From Avena insularis (taxonomy: Eukaryota > Streptophyta > Magnoliopsida > Poales > Poaceae), in contig CM042684.1 in assembly GCA_023614405.1 (NCBI GenBank), positions 535,478,682-535,542,681 of the forward strand: a stretch of 64,000 nucleotides of DNA, read 5' to 3'. Every line of letters starts with the position of its first letter. Position 1 is the first letter of the stretch. The notes beneath the pieces are model-generated. The model was given only the letters and a program-made list of their open reading frames with translations, ran no database searches and was not told where the DNA came from. This document shows positions 11,406-22,691 of this stretch, one piece after another. The translations under genes were made by a program, and so were the position numbers.

Positions 11406-14400
11406 TGTAGCGTCCCCAACCTTAAATAAGATTGAGTCCCCTGTGTTTACAATGCTAGTCCCTGGATCAATAGCTAGCATCCATAGTTCAGATGTAATAT
11501 CGAGAAACAAAGGTCATAATACAACTTTATAACCAGGAATAACATAATTTTATTACATCAAACATAGCTCATTGGCTATTTACATTACATTGCAGCGGAA
11601 TAACTATAAGCATTGGGTCCTTCATCTTCAAAGTGCCACAGGCAGACATGTTGGTTGTAGGCTTTGTAATCCTAATCAATCAATCTTCACTAAAACAAAC
11701 AAACCTGCAACATAATAAGTTACAGCCACAAGGGTCAATACATTTGAATTGTATTGGCAAGTGATACTTTGGTAGTATAATGGAGTCTATCATCTATATG
11801 CATTTTGGCTAAGTGGAGTTGAGGCTTTGCATTGCTCAAAATAGATTTTTCCCTATCATTTGAAAATAAGTTTTGTTTGACAAAAACAAATTCCAAGGCA
11901 TCTACCAATCAAAGACAAGATCCACTCAGGCATCTACCAATCGAGACTGAAGATTTACTTGGCAAAACAAATTCTCAACCAATGATTGAAGATCCTCTCA
12001 AGGCATCTACCAATCAAAGATTTAAGATTTCACACAACCCTTGTTCACCCACAAGTTTTTATTTAGAAATTGGAATGATGAGATTCTTGATTGCTTCCAT
12101 GTCTTGATGCTCAAAGTGTCCTTTAGGGACATGGCTAAGTACTTAGGTTTTACACTGCAGAGGTGGTGCACTTTCCCCACAAGCCTTGGTTTCCCAAGAA
12201 TGATCCTTCAAGAGCCTTTCCTTAGTCAAATGGACGCTCCAACCTAACATACACTACCACCCACTGTCCAAGTGACTAAGTTCCAACATCCTAAGATCAT
12301 GGCAGAGCCCATAATGCCAAGTGGTTGCACTTGAAACTTCTCAACATTTGACATCTCAAATCTCTTTGTTTCCTGGGTGGCCATCCACAAGTGAGATACA
12401 CAAGCCAAGTCCCATGGCCTTGTGAACCACTCAACATAAACCATTCTTTCCATTTCCACCTGTGTTACATTAATCATAGTTGTTTTATTAAAAAAAACAC
12501 AAGTACTCAGACTTAGAAAATTTTTCATAGTGTGAATATATATCCCACCCAAGTTTTCTATTTGCTAGGCTAAGCTTGGTAGTAATAGGATTCTTAACTT
12601 AGGAAAATCCTACTAAGGATTCATCTACTAGATTTCCTATAGCAAGGTCTATACTTAGTAAAAATAAAAACCATGCAAGATTTTACTTTAGCAAAAACAC
12701 TAATGCATAGTGAAAATAATGGGACATAAGATATGAAGTATCACTTGCCTTTTTGGTAGAGGGTAAAAGTTCACTCCTTGTCCTTGCAACACTCACACTC
12801 TTCAAGTCACTACAATCAATCAAGCAAGGCACAAACTCAATCTACCAATCAAGCAAATCAACACATAAAATAACAAAGTCAAAGAAATGCATGCAAGCAT
12901 GCCAAGCTTTGCTTTGTTTGCAAAAGTGGTTCCTAGTGGGTCATAGACATTTGGGTACACCTAATGGTCATTTTGTAAAGTGGCAAAGTCATGCATAGGC
13001 ATGCAAAGGTTGGTTTTAATGTAGGAATGGTCCTCACTAGGCTTCTAAACTTTGTAAGTTCCAAATTGGTCATTTACCAAAATGGCAAAGTTGTTAGCAA
13101 AGGTTTCACCTCAAAACCAATTTCAAAACAAGGCACCTATTTGGTCATTTTATGTGGTGAAGAAATATGTCTACTAGGGTTTTAGTCTATAGGGTTCACC
13201 AAATGAGTTGCTATTGCAAAACTTGGTGCTTTTGGTCAGTAGGTTTGGTCCAAACATTTTCTCAAGGTTTTCTTTATGAAAGCATTTTCATAAACAAAAC
13301 AAATAGTTTTAGTTAGCTAGAAATGGACTAAACTAATTAATCCATTCTATTCTTTTCCAAAATCACTTTCCAAACTATGGGTTGGTTCCTAAGGTCAGCA
13401 AGGTCACAACAAACTAATTGGCAAAGGTTTTAACCTGAATATCATTTTTAAATGATTTTTCTAATGTTAGCAAGCACTCAAATGTTTCTGCATAATCAAT
13501 CACTCTATCCAATACTATTTACTAAACTAAGGGTAGGTTTGGTTAGGTCTTGTCTTGCTGATTCCAACGACATCAAATTTGTAAAATTTGGACGTGTGGA
13601 TCAAAAGATACAAAGGTTTGAAGTTTGCAAAATATTCTGTTTTCAAATTCTGTTTTTAAACAGATAGGTGACACGCGGCGGTATTCTATTGGACTGTACC
13701 GGTTCGGCCGGATCGTGGCTGTGGAGCGTTGGATCTAATCTAATCGTGCGGCTTAGGTAGCGTACCTCTTCGGCGTTAAGTGAAACTATCGTAGCCGATG
13801 GATCTGCATCTAACGGTCGCTGCTGGTTTGACCTAAAAGGAGCGGCGATGCGGCGGCTGCTGGCGGCGGAGACGTCGGTCGATGACGGTGCCGGCGATGC
13901 AGAAAGCGAGGGAGAGAGAGGAGATGCTCACCAGGCTCAGGAGGTTACAGCGATGCTCGGGGAGGTGTTGGTCGGGCGAGGGGCGCACTAGGGTTGCAGG
14001 AATTCCTCGTCGGAGTTGTCGCGCGGGTTCTCGGTGGTCGTCATCTGCGGGGATCACCTCAAAGCAAAACATCGATGCGGTTAGGTGCGCAAGATCGAGC
14101 CGGAGTCATGTGCGTGAACAAGAGGGGTCGGGGCGGTCTAGGCTTACCGGGAAACGTTGCCGGAGAAGAAGCAGACACGGCGGCGCTCTGTGCTTGTCGG
14201 AGTCGTCGCTACAGATCACGAGAAGAACAACCGAGGGTTGGGTTAGACGCAGGAGGTCACGGAGGTGCCGCAGCGTGAACGAGGAGAAGAGGGGCGACCG
14301 AATCTACCCGTGGGGCCTGGCCGGAGAAAGAGGCAGACGGTGGCGACGGTGGTCGTCGTCGAAGTCGAGCTTACAGGGCACCCGCGTCTGAACGGAGGGC

Positions 14401-16152
14401 ACGGACAGAAGCGCCAGTGAGTGTGGACTATGTGTGCGTGGTCAATGAGGCAAGGGGAGGTCTGGTTTCGCCGGAATTGCTCGGAGACGGTGGTCGGAGC
14501 AGTGAGGGTGCGGCTTCGATTGAGGGCAGCCTGGAGGCAGAGGGGAGGCGATGTCTGTGGGAAATGACAGAGGAGAGGAAGGCGTTTAAGTAGCTGTGGT
14601 CACGACGAGAGATTAACGCAGCGTTTACGCGAATTAATTCGGCGGAATCAAAGCAGAAAACGGCCGACGAGAGGAGGAAGAATTGGTCGCGGTGGAAACG
14701 ACGATGAACAGTAATAGTGGGGTCCAACGGTCAGTGGGAAAAGAGGAGAGGAGGAGGTCCACCGGTCGGTGTCTCAGTGGGTTGTTTAATTGGTGAAGAA
14801 AACGTTTCGGGGGAAGGAGTAAGAGGAGGTGGGGTCGTCTGGTGAGAGAGGAGAGGAGAAGTGGGTCCTGTTGTCCTGCCTCTGTGTGGTAGATTTCTTA
14901 GTGAGAAGAGATTCCTTGGGGGAGTAATCTTGGACACTGCTGTTGGGCTAGTGGGCCTGCTTTTTCCTATTTTTTCTGTCTAATCTCTCTTTCTTTTCTA
15001 ATTCTTTTTCATTTTCAATTTCAAACAAATATTCACACAATTTCAAACAACACTCAAATTCAAATACAAACTTTTCATTTGAATTTGGTTGCATTTGGCA
15101 ACATAATCCAAATCTCAAAATGAAATAATAATTTATTTATTTTTAGGATCCATTTAATAATTAAATAAAATGGATCTTTAGTTATTAGGGTTTGATGTAT
15201 TTAATAAAATTTCCATTTGAATTCCAATTATTTTCAAAACCAAACCAGAAGGTTTAATTTGAAACATAAAAGAATACTTGGAAACTTATTTAAATAAATA
15301 AATAAGTTTTGGTGTTTAATTAAAATGGGAAAGCCTTTACTTAAATAAAATTGGATATTTAAATCCTTATTATTTTATTTAAATAATTCTTTTACTTATT
15401 TTAATCAAAGCAAAACCTTTTAATAAAAGATTTCAAAGTAGTAATAAAATACTTGGTGTTCATTTAAAATGGGAAAAGCTTTTACTTAAATAAAATTGGA
15501 TATTTAAATCCTTTTATTTTATTTAAATAAACCTTTACTCATTTTATCAAAACAAAATATTTTATTTCAAAAGTTTGGCCAGAATTAATTTGGCTTATCT
15601 TTTCATTTGAAACCAAAGTCTTTTATTAAAAGATCTAAATTTGTATTTCCAAAACAATTTATTTTTCCTTTGATAAATGTTTTATCTTTATAAATCCCTT
15701 TAGGATTATTTGTTCACCAAAGGGTATGGGCTTTATTGTCTTTGGAAATTCAATTTCCTTATCTTATTATATTCACAAGATTTTGCTTATGGTTCCAAAT
15801 TGAGTGAAACCAATCTCTAAGGTCTTTCTTGATCCTTTGTGATTATTTGTTGATCAACTTGGTATGGATCAAATCCATGGATTTGGAGATACTTTGGAAA
15901 ATGATTTCCTTCCATTAGGGTTTAGGGTTTTGGATTACTTTCCAAATGTTCAAATTTCCAGATACATTCATTGAGGAATGCATTTCCCTTGATTTGAATT
16001 TGTTGAATTCAAACTTCTGCCAAAGTTTGTTCAAGATGGGATTTTAAGTCTCCTTTTAGAAACAAAAGTTTCTTTTCACCCTGATTTTCAACAAAAGTTT
16101 ATTTTGTTTATTTAATTTCATTACAAGATTTGGAAAATCTTGGGATGTGACA
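11406..16152 (-). repeat. 3' LTR of the nested element
   Basis: A 4747 bp LTR. On the minus strand it starts TGTCACATCCC at 16152 and ends GGGGACGCTACA at 11406. It has an AT-rich first third (about 14960-16150), a GC-rich middle (about 13660-14950) and a mixed last part. Near-identical to 17884-22686 except in the GC-rich middle, where several short blocks differ (about 14010-14055, 14200-14330 and 14835-14960). A splice-donor-like CCGGTAAG lies on the minus strand near 14135-14150, and a matching GGTAAG occurs in the solo copy near 37090; splicing is inference. Short imperfect repeats containing GGCATCTACCAATC occur at about 11896-12020. Confidence 0.95.
12244..12552 (-). other. LTR-embedded open frame, 102 codons, unlikely to be a gene
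   Basis: A sense-strand open frame in the last part of the LTR, with residues VEWFTRPWDLACVSHLW followed by a stretch around EMSNVEKFQVQPLGIMG. The same DNA is present in the 5' LTR (18734-18949, same frame, shorter) and in the solo LTR (around 38717-38980, where small indels move part of it into another frame). I recognise no domain. Conservation here is at DNA level, as expected within an LTR family, and frame is not preserved between copies. A captured gene fragment is possible but unsupported. Confidence 0.3.
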
Positions 16153-16172
16153 TTTCACCCTTAAAAGAAATC
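16153..16172 (-). other. Polypurine-like tract before the 3' LTR of the nested element
   Basis: On the minus strand, purine-rich AAGGGTGAAA directly precedes the LTR start TGTCACATCC. This is where the plus-strand primer of reverse transcription is expected. It is short and interrupted by a T, so weak as a match. Confidence 0.55.
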
Positions 16173-16325
16173 TCGTCCCGAGATTTGGGGAGGCTAGGGT
16201 TACAAGCAGGTTCAAAACAACTAGGGTACTACCACCCTTAAAATTTTTCTAACTAAACTACATCTTAGCTTGCTTGGAATCTTGATGAAAACTTCTGCAT
16301 AGTGTCCATTATTTCCATGCTTGAC

Positions 16326-17183
16326 TCATGGGCTAAGGTTGGGTTTCTCTTTTGGCTTGTTCATCTTGTTCTTCATCTTTTCTGGACAATTGCTTACATA
16401 GTGTCCTGGTTCCTTGCAATTGAAACAGTGGATATCTTGGAGTTCTTTACGTTGCTCTTGTGGACAAACTGCTACATAATGGCCTAGCTCTTTGCAGTTG
16501 TTGCACACTACTTGGTCCATCCTTTTATTCTTTATGGACTCTGGGCATCCACTGGGGTTGTGTCCCATTTCCTTACATTTACGACATTGCACAAGGCTCA
16601 TGTCTTGCTTTGGTTTCTTGGGCTTCTTTGATCCTTTGAATTGGGTTGTCTTGTTTGGAGGTATAAGTGGTCCTTTTCCTTTGTCATCATCATTCTTGGC
16701 ATACTTGGATCCTTCTTGTTTCCTTTGTTCAACAATGGCATAGACGGGGCATTGGATAGGTACATGGTCGTTTCCTTCACAAAGGTGACAAGTAACTTAA
16801 GATGTTGGGCATTGGCCAACTGGATGTTCCTCTTCACAATTGGGGCATTGATCTTCATGCTCTTTGGATGTATGATCCTTGTCTCCACAAATAATGCAAG
16901 CTGGTGCTCCATCTAGCATAATGTTCTTGTCATCCTTGTTGTCATACACTCTTTTGGGATAGTTTTCTTCCATGCTGATCATTTGATTAGTCACCTTAAG
17001 CATCAGTTGGGATTGTTCTTCCAAAAACTTTTGCAAGGTAGGGTCTTTATCACTATTGTTGGCTATGAACTGAGCTGTTAGTTGGCTCAATTGGTGTTGG
17101 GTTTCTATGAGTTCTCTCATGTTGATCTCTTGGTTGTTGTTGTTGTCACCATCCTTGATGTTGGAGTCTCTTGGAGAAGTCAT
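16326..17183 (-). pseudogene. Gag-derived multi-zinc-knuckle frame with one in-frame stop
   Basis: One reading frame of 286 codons runs on the minus strand from ATG at 17183 to the stop at 16326, interrupted only by TAA at 16797-16799 (codon 129). Residues 1-95 are polar and Gln/Asn-rich, with a possible short coiled segment (around ELIETQHQLSQLTAQF). Six knuckle-like motifs follow. C96-C99-H104 ends in His109 instead of Cys. C113-C116-H120-C125 is one residue short. Canonical C-x2-C-x4-H-x4-C occurs at 132-145, 200-213, 227-240 and 253-266. Such knuckles belong to the nucleocapsid part of gag and bind RNA. No capsid domain, protease or pol is present. The ATG at 16601 could restart translation and give a protein with the last three knuckles. 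The stop could be decay, or be suppressed; the sequence alone does not decide. The element's primer site lies about 690 bases upstream on the same strand. Confidence 0.72.
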
Positions 17184-17868
17184 CTGCTTGGGGTTGGATT
17201 GGGATTAGAATAGGCAAAAGGTTTCTAAGAAGTCAATTCTATTCACACACATCACAATTCACACAAGCAATGTGCAAGCAATCACAAACAAGCATTCCAC
17301 TCAAACAACAATGTCTAGCACATTCTTAGGCAACAAAATATTTTTGTTACACCACATAAGTTGGTGGGTTTGACTTAACTAAATATGGTGGTCCATCTAC
17401 ATGGTTTACTTGTGATCTTTCCATCCTTCTTGGTTCATTCTTCTTGATTGAGATCTTTGTTTCCTTGGAGAATTCTTGTCTCTTGGTCACAAATACTTCA
17501 AAGATGTTGATGGCTCCTTCTAAGTTGTGTTTTTCCTTAGTCTTCAAGTGAAATGTTACTCAAGACTTGTAGTCTTTTAGTAGTATCCAAAGTTGAAGTC
17601 CTTGGTGAACATGTTGAAGATGTTGAAGAAGTTGAAGTCATTAGAGTTGAAAATGTTGAAGAAGTCCTTTGCACATGGTGTAGTCTTTGGTCATAGGGTA
17701 GGCTTTCCATTAAGTTTGAAATAGAAGAGAAGTAGAGTTGAAACCAAAATGGTTGAGGAAAGAGTTTACAAGATTGTTTTTGTAAATAAGTTTTGGAATA
17801 AGACAACTCCTATTTTTCTAAGGGTTTTTGTCCAATCCTAGGGTTACAAATCCTACAGGCAACACAAT
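17184..17868 (-). other. Leader of the nested element, no clear gene
   Basis: About 685 bases between the primer site and the knuckle frame. Two open frames (17347-17547 and 17537-17806, minus) are low-complexity Ser/Thr-rich or charged and show no recognised domain. The plus-strand GAAGTTGAAG/GATGTTGAAG sequence around 17575-17670 is a degenerate short repeat that explains the Ser/Thr-rich frame. Confidence 0.5.
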
Positions 17869-17880
17869 GCTCTGATACCA
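17869..17880 (-). other. Primer binding site of the nested element (initiator tRNA-Met type)
   Basis: Minus-strand TGGTATCAGAGC lies three bases inside the 5' LTR. It is the same primer class as Copia 1 and fixes the element's orientation as minus. Confidence 0.9.
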
Positions 17881-17883
17881 TTC

Positions 17884-20800
17884 TCAGGCGTCCCCAACCT
17901 TAAATAAGATTGAGTCCCCTGTGTTTACAATGCTAGTCCCTGGATCAATAGCTAGCATCCACAGTTCAGATGTAATATCGAGAAACAAAGGTCATAATAC
18001 AACTTTATAACCAGGAATAACATAATTTTATTACATCAAACATAGCTCATTGGCTATTTACATTACATTGCAGCGGAATAACTATAAGCATTGGGTCCTT
18101 CATCTTCAAAGTGCCACAGGCAGACATGTTGGTTGTAGGCTTTGTAATCCTAATCAATCAATCTTCACTAAAACAAACAAACCTGCAACATAATAAGTTA
18201 CAGCCACAAGGGTCAATACATTTGAATTGTATTGGCAAGTGATACTTTGGTAGTATAATGGAGTCTATCATCTATATGCATTTTGGCTAAGTGGAGTTGA
18301 GGCTTTGCATTGCTCAAAATAGATTTTTCCCTATCATTTGAAAATAAGTTTTGTTTGACAAAAACAAATTCCAAGGCATCTACCAATCAAAGACTGAAGA
18401 TCCACTCAGGGCATCTACCAATCAGAGACTGAAGATTTACTTGGCAAAAACAAATTCTCAACCAATGATTGAAGATCCCCTCAAGGCATCTACCAATTAA
18501 AGATTTAAGAATTCACACAATCCCTTGTTCTCCCACAAATTTTATTTAGAAATTGGAATGATGAGATTCTTGATAGCTTCCATGTCTTGATGCTCAAATT
18601 GTCCTTTACCAGGGACATGGCTAAGTACTTAGGTTTTACACTCTGCAGAGGTGGTGCACTTTCCCCACAAGCCTTGGTTTCCCAAGAATGATCCTTCAGT
18701 AGCCTTTCCTTAGTCAAATGGACGCGCTCCAACCTAACATACACTACCACCCACTGTCCAAGTGACTAAGTTCCAGCATCCTAAGATCATGGCAGAGCCC
18801 ATAATGCCAAGTGGTTGCACTTGAAACTTCTCAACATTTGACATCTCAAATCTCTTTGTTTCCTGGGTGGCCATCCACAAGTGAGATACACAAGCCAAGT
18901 CCCATGGCCTTGTGAACCACTCAACATAAACCATTCTTTCCATTTCCACCCAGGTGTTTCATTAATCTTAGTTGTTTTATTAAACAAAACACAAGTCCTC
19001 AGACTTAGAATATTTTTCATAGTGTGAATATATATCCCACCCAAGTTTTCTATTAGCTAGGCTAAGCTTGGTAGTAATAGGATTCTTAACTTAGGAAAAT
19101 CCTACTAAGGATTCATCTACTAGATTTCCTATAGCAAGGTCTATACTTAGTAAAAATAAAACCATGCAAGATTTTACTTTAGCAAAAACACTAATGCATA
19201 GTGAAAATAATGGGACATAAGATATGAAGTATCACTTGCCTTTTTGGTAGAGGGTAAAAGTTCACTCCTTGTCCTTGCAACACTCACACTCTTCAAGTCA
19301 CTACAATCAATCAAGCAAGGCACAAACTCAATCTACCAATCAAGCAAATCAACACACATAAAATAACAAAGTCAAAGAAATGCATGCAAGCATGCCAAGC
19401 TTTGCTTTGTTTGCAAAAGTGGTTCCTAGTGGGTCATAGACATTTGGGTACACCTAATGGTCATTTTTGTAAAGTGGCAAAGTCATGCATAGGCATGCAA
19501 AGGTTGGTTCTAATGTAGGAATGGTCCTCACTAGGCTTCTAAACTTTGTAAGTTCCAAATTGGTCATTTACCAAAATGGCAAAGTTGTTAGCAAAAGGTT
19601 TCACCTCAAAAACCAATTTCAAAACAAGGCACCTATTTGGTCATTTTATGTGGTGAAGAAATATGTCTACTAGGGTTTTAGTCTATAGGGTTCACCAAAT
19701 GAGTTGCTATTGCAAAACTTGGTGCTTTTTGGTCAAGAGGTTTGGTCCAAACATTTTCTCAAGGTTTTCTTTATGAAAGCATTTTCATAAACAAAACAAA
19801 TAGTTTTAGTTAGCTAGAAATGGACTAAACTAATTAATCCATTCTATTCTTTTCCAAAATCACTTTCCAAACTATGGGTTGGTTCCTAAGGTCAGCAAGG
19901 TCACAACAAACTAATTGGCAAAGGTTTTAACCTGAATATCATTTTTAAATGATTTTTCTAATGTTAGCAAGCACTCAAATGTTTCTGCATAATCAATCAC
20001 TCTATCCAATACTATTTACTAAACTAAGGGTAGGTTTGGTTAGGTCTTGTCTTGCTGATTCCAACGACATCAAATTTGTAAAATTTGGACGTGTGGATCA
20101 AAAGATACAAAGGTTTGAAGTTTGCAAAATATTCTGTTTTCAAATTCTGTTTTTAAACAGATAGGTGACACGCGGCGGTATTCTATTGGACTGTACCGGT
20201 TCGGCCGGATCGTGGCTGTGGAGCGTTGGATCTAATCTAATCGTGCGGCTTAGGTAGCGTACCTCTTCGGCGTTAAGTGAAACTATCGTAGCCGATGGAT
20301 CTGCATCTAACGGTCGCTGCTGGTTTGACCTAAAAGGAGCGGCGATGCGGCGGCTGCTGGCGGCGGAGACGTCGGTCGATGACGGTGCCGGCGATGCAGA
20401 AAGCGAGGGAGAGAGAGGAGATGCTCACCAGGCTCAGGAGGTTACGGCGATGCTCGGGGAGGTGTTGGTCGGGCGAGGGGCGCACTAGGGTTGCAGGAAT
20501 TCCTCGTCGGAGTTGCTGCGGGCGGCGGGGTTCTCGGGTGGTCGTCGTTGGCGTCGCTGGGGATCACCTCAAAGCAAAACATCGATGCGGTTAGGTGCGC
20601 AAGATCGAGCCGGAGTCATGTGCGTGAACAAGAGGGGTCGGGGCGGTCTAGGCTTACCGGGAAACGTTGCCGGAGAAGAAGCAGACACGGCGGCGCTCTG
20701 TGCTTGTCGAGTCGCTCTGAGATCACGAGAAGAACAACCGAGGGTTGGGTTAGACGCAGGAGGTCACGGAGGTGCTGTGTGCGTGAACGAGGAGAAGAGG

Positions 20801-22686
20801 GGCGACCGGAATCTACCTGTGGGGCTCGTCGGAGAAAGAGGCAGACGGTGGCGACGGTGGTCGTCGTCGAAGTCGAGCTTACAGGGCACCCGCGTCTGAA
20901 CGGAGGGCACGGACAGAAGCGCCAGTGAGTGTGGACTATGTGTGCGTGGTCAATGAGGCAAGGGGAGGTCTGGTTTCGCCGGAATTGCTCGGAGACGGTG
21001 GTCGGAGCAGTGAGGGTGCGGCTTCGATTGAGGGCAGCCTGGAGGCAGAGGGGAGGCGATGTCTGTGGGAAATGACAGAGGAGAGGAAGGCGTTTAAGTA
21101 GCTGTGGTCACGACGAGAGATTAACGCAGCGTTTACGCGAATTAATTCGGCGGAATCAAAGCAGAAAACGGCCGACGAGAGGAGGAAGAATTGGTCGCGG
21201 TGGAAACGACGATGAACAGTAATAGTGGGGTCCAACGGTCAGTGGGAAAAGAGGAGAGGAGGAGGTCCACCGGTCGGTGTCTCAGTGGGTTGTTTAATTG
21301 GTGAAGAAAACGTTTCGGGGGAAGGAGTAAGAGGAGGTGGGGTCGTCTCGTCAGCGAGAGAGGGAGAGGGAGAAGTGGGTCCCGGTTGTCTGTCTCTGTG
21401 TGGGTAGATTTCTTAGTGAGAAGAGATTCCTTCGGGGGGGAGTACTGGGCTGGACTGCTGTTGGGCCTTAGTGGGCTGCTCCTGTTTTCCTATTTTTTTC
21501 TGTCTAATCTCTCTTTCTTTTTCTAATTCTTTTTCTGTTTTCAATTTCAAACAAATATTCACACAATTTCAACCAACACTCAATCAATTCAAACAACAAA
21601 AATTTTCATTTGAATTTGGTTCTGTTTGGCAACATAATCCAAATCTCAAAATGAAATAATAATTTATTTATTTTTAGGATCCATTTAATAATTAAATAAA
21701 ATGGATCTTTAGTTATTAGGGTTTGATGTATTTAATAAAATTTCCATTTGAATTCCAATTATTTTCAAAACCAAACCAGAAGGTTTAATTTGAAACATAA
21801 AAGAATACTTGGAAACTTATTTAAATAAATAAATAAGTTTTGGTGTTTAATTAAAATGGGAAAGCCTTTACTTAAATAAAATTGGATATTTAAATCCTTA
21901 TTATTTTATTTAAATAATTCTTTTACTCATTTTAATCAAAGCAAAACCTTTTAATAAAAGATTTCAAAGTAGTAATAAAATACTTGGTGTTCATTTAAAA
22001 TGGGAAAAGCTTTTACTTAAATAAAATTGGATATTTAAATCCTTTTATTTTATTTAAATAAACCTTTACTCATTTTATCAAAACAAAATATTTTATTTCA
22101 AAAGTTTGGCCAGAATTAATTTGGCTTATCTTTTCATTTGAAACCAAAGTCTTTTATTAAAAGATCTAAATTTGTATTTCCAAAACAATTTATTTTTCCT
22201 TTGATAAATGTTTTATCTTTATAAATCCCTTTAGGATTATTTGTTCACCAAAGGGTATGGGCTTTATTGTCTTTGGAAATTCAATTTCCTTATCTTATTA
22301 TATTCACAAGATTTTGCTTATGGTTCCAAATTGAGTGAAACCAATCTCTAAGGTCTTTCTTGATCCTTTGTGATTATTTGTTGATCAACTTGGTATGGAT
22401 CAAATCCATGGATTTGGAGATACTTTGGAAAATGATTTCCTTCCATTAGGGTTTAGGGTTTTAGATTACTTTCCAAATGTTCAAATTTCCAGATACATTC
22501 ATTGAGGAATGCATTTCCCTTGATTTGAATTTGTTGAATTCAAACTTCTGCCAAAGTTTGTTCAAGATGGGATTTTAAGTCTCCTTTTAGAAACAAAAGT
22601 TTCTTTTCACCCTGATTTTCAACAAAAGTTTATTTTGTTTATTTATTTTTCACATTACAAGATTTGGAAAATCTTGGGATGTGACA
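17884..22686 (-). repeat. 5' LTR of the nested element
   Basis: A 4803 bp LTR, aligned to 11406-16152. Its outer end is intact (GGGATGTGACA at 22686). Its inner end reads GGGGACGCCTGA on the minus strand instead of GGGGACGCTACA, so the terminal CA is changed next to the primer site. Across about 21340-21470 it is identical by eye to the left-edge copy at 2160-2285, whereas the 3' LTR differs there. Confidence 0.95.
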
Positions 22687-22691
22687 GTAGG
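22687..22691. repeat. Target site duplication GTAGG, right copy (nested element)
   Basis: Partner of 11401-11405. The Copia 1 interior resumes immediately after it. Confidence 0.93.

Larger units (their letters stand above)
11406..22686 (-). mobile_element. Nested non-autonomous long-LTR retrotransposon (LARD-like)
   Basis: An 11281 bp element on the minus strand. Its two LTRs (11406-16152 and 17884-22686) make up about 85 percent of it and the interior is only about 1.73 kb. It is bounded by TSD GTAGG. Reading on the minus strand the order is 5' LTR (17884-22686), initiator-Met primer site (17869-17880), a gag-derived frame with zinc knuckles (17183 down to 16326), polypurine-like tract (about 16153-16172) and 3' LTR (11406-16152). 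No protease, reverse transcriptase, RNase H or integrase is present, so it depends on enzymes from another element. LTRs of 4-5 kb with a short interior match the grass LARD class (Sukkula is the known example), but I cannot assign a named family. Bases just before the 3' LTR (minus strand CGGGACGAGATTTCTTTTAA) resemble the end of Del/Tekay chromovirus pol, suggesting a Gypsy ancestor. Confidence 0.93.

Noticed and set aside
16302..16916. Plus-strand hydrophobic frames opposite the zinc-knuckle gene
   Set aside because: They are antisense shadows of Cys/His/Lys-rich codons. The minus-strand frame with spaced knuckles explains the sequence.
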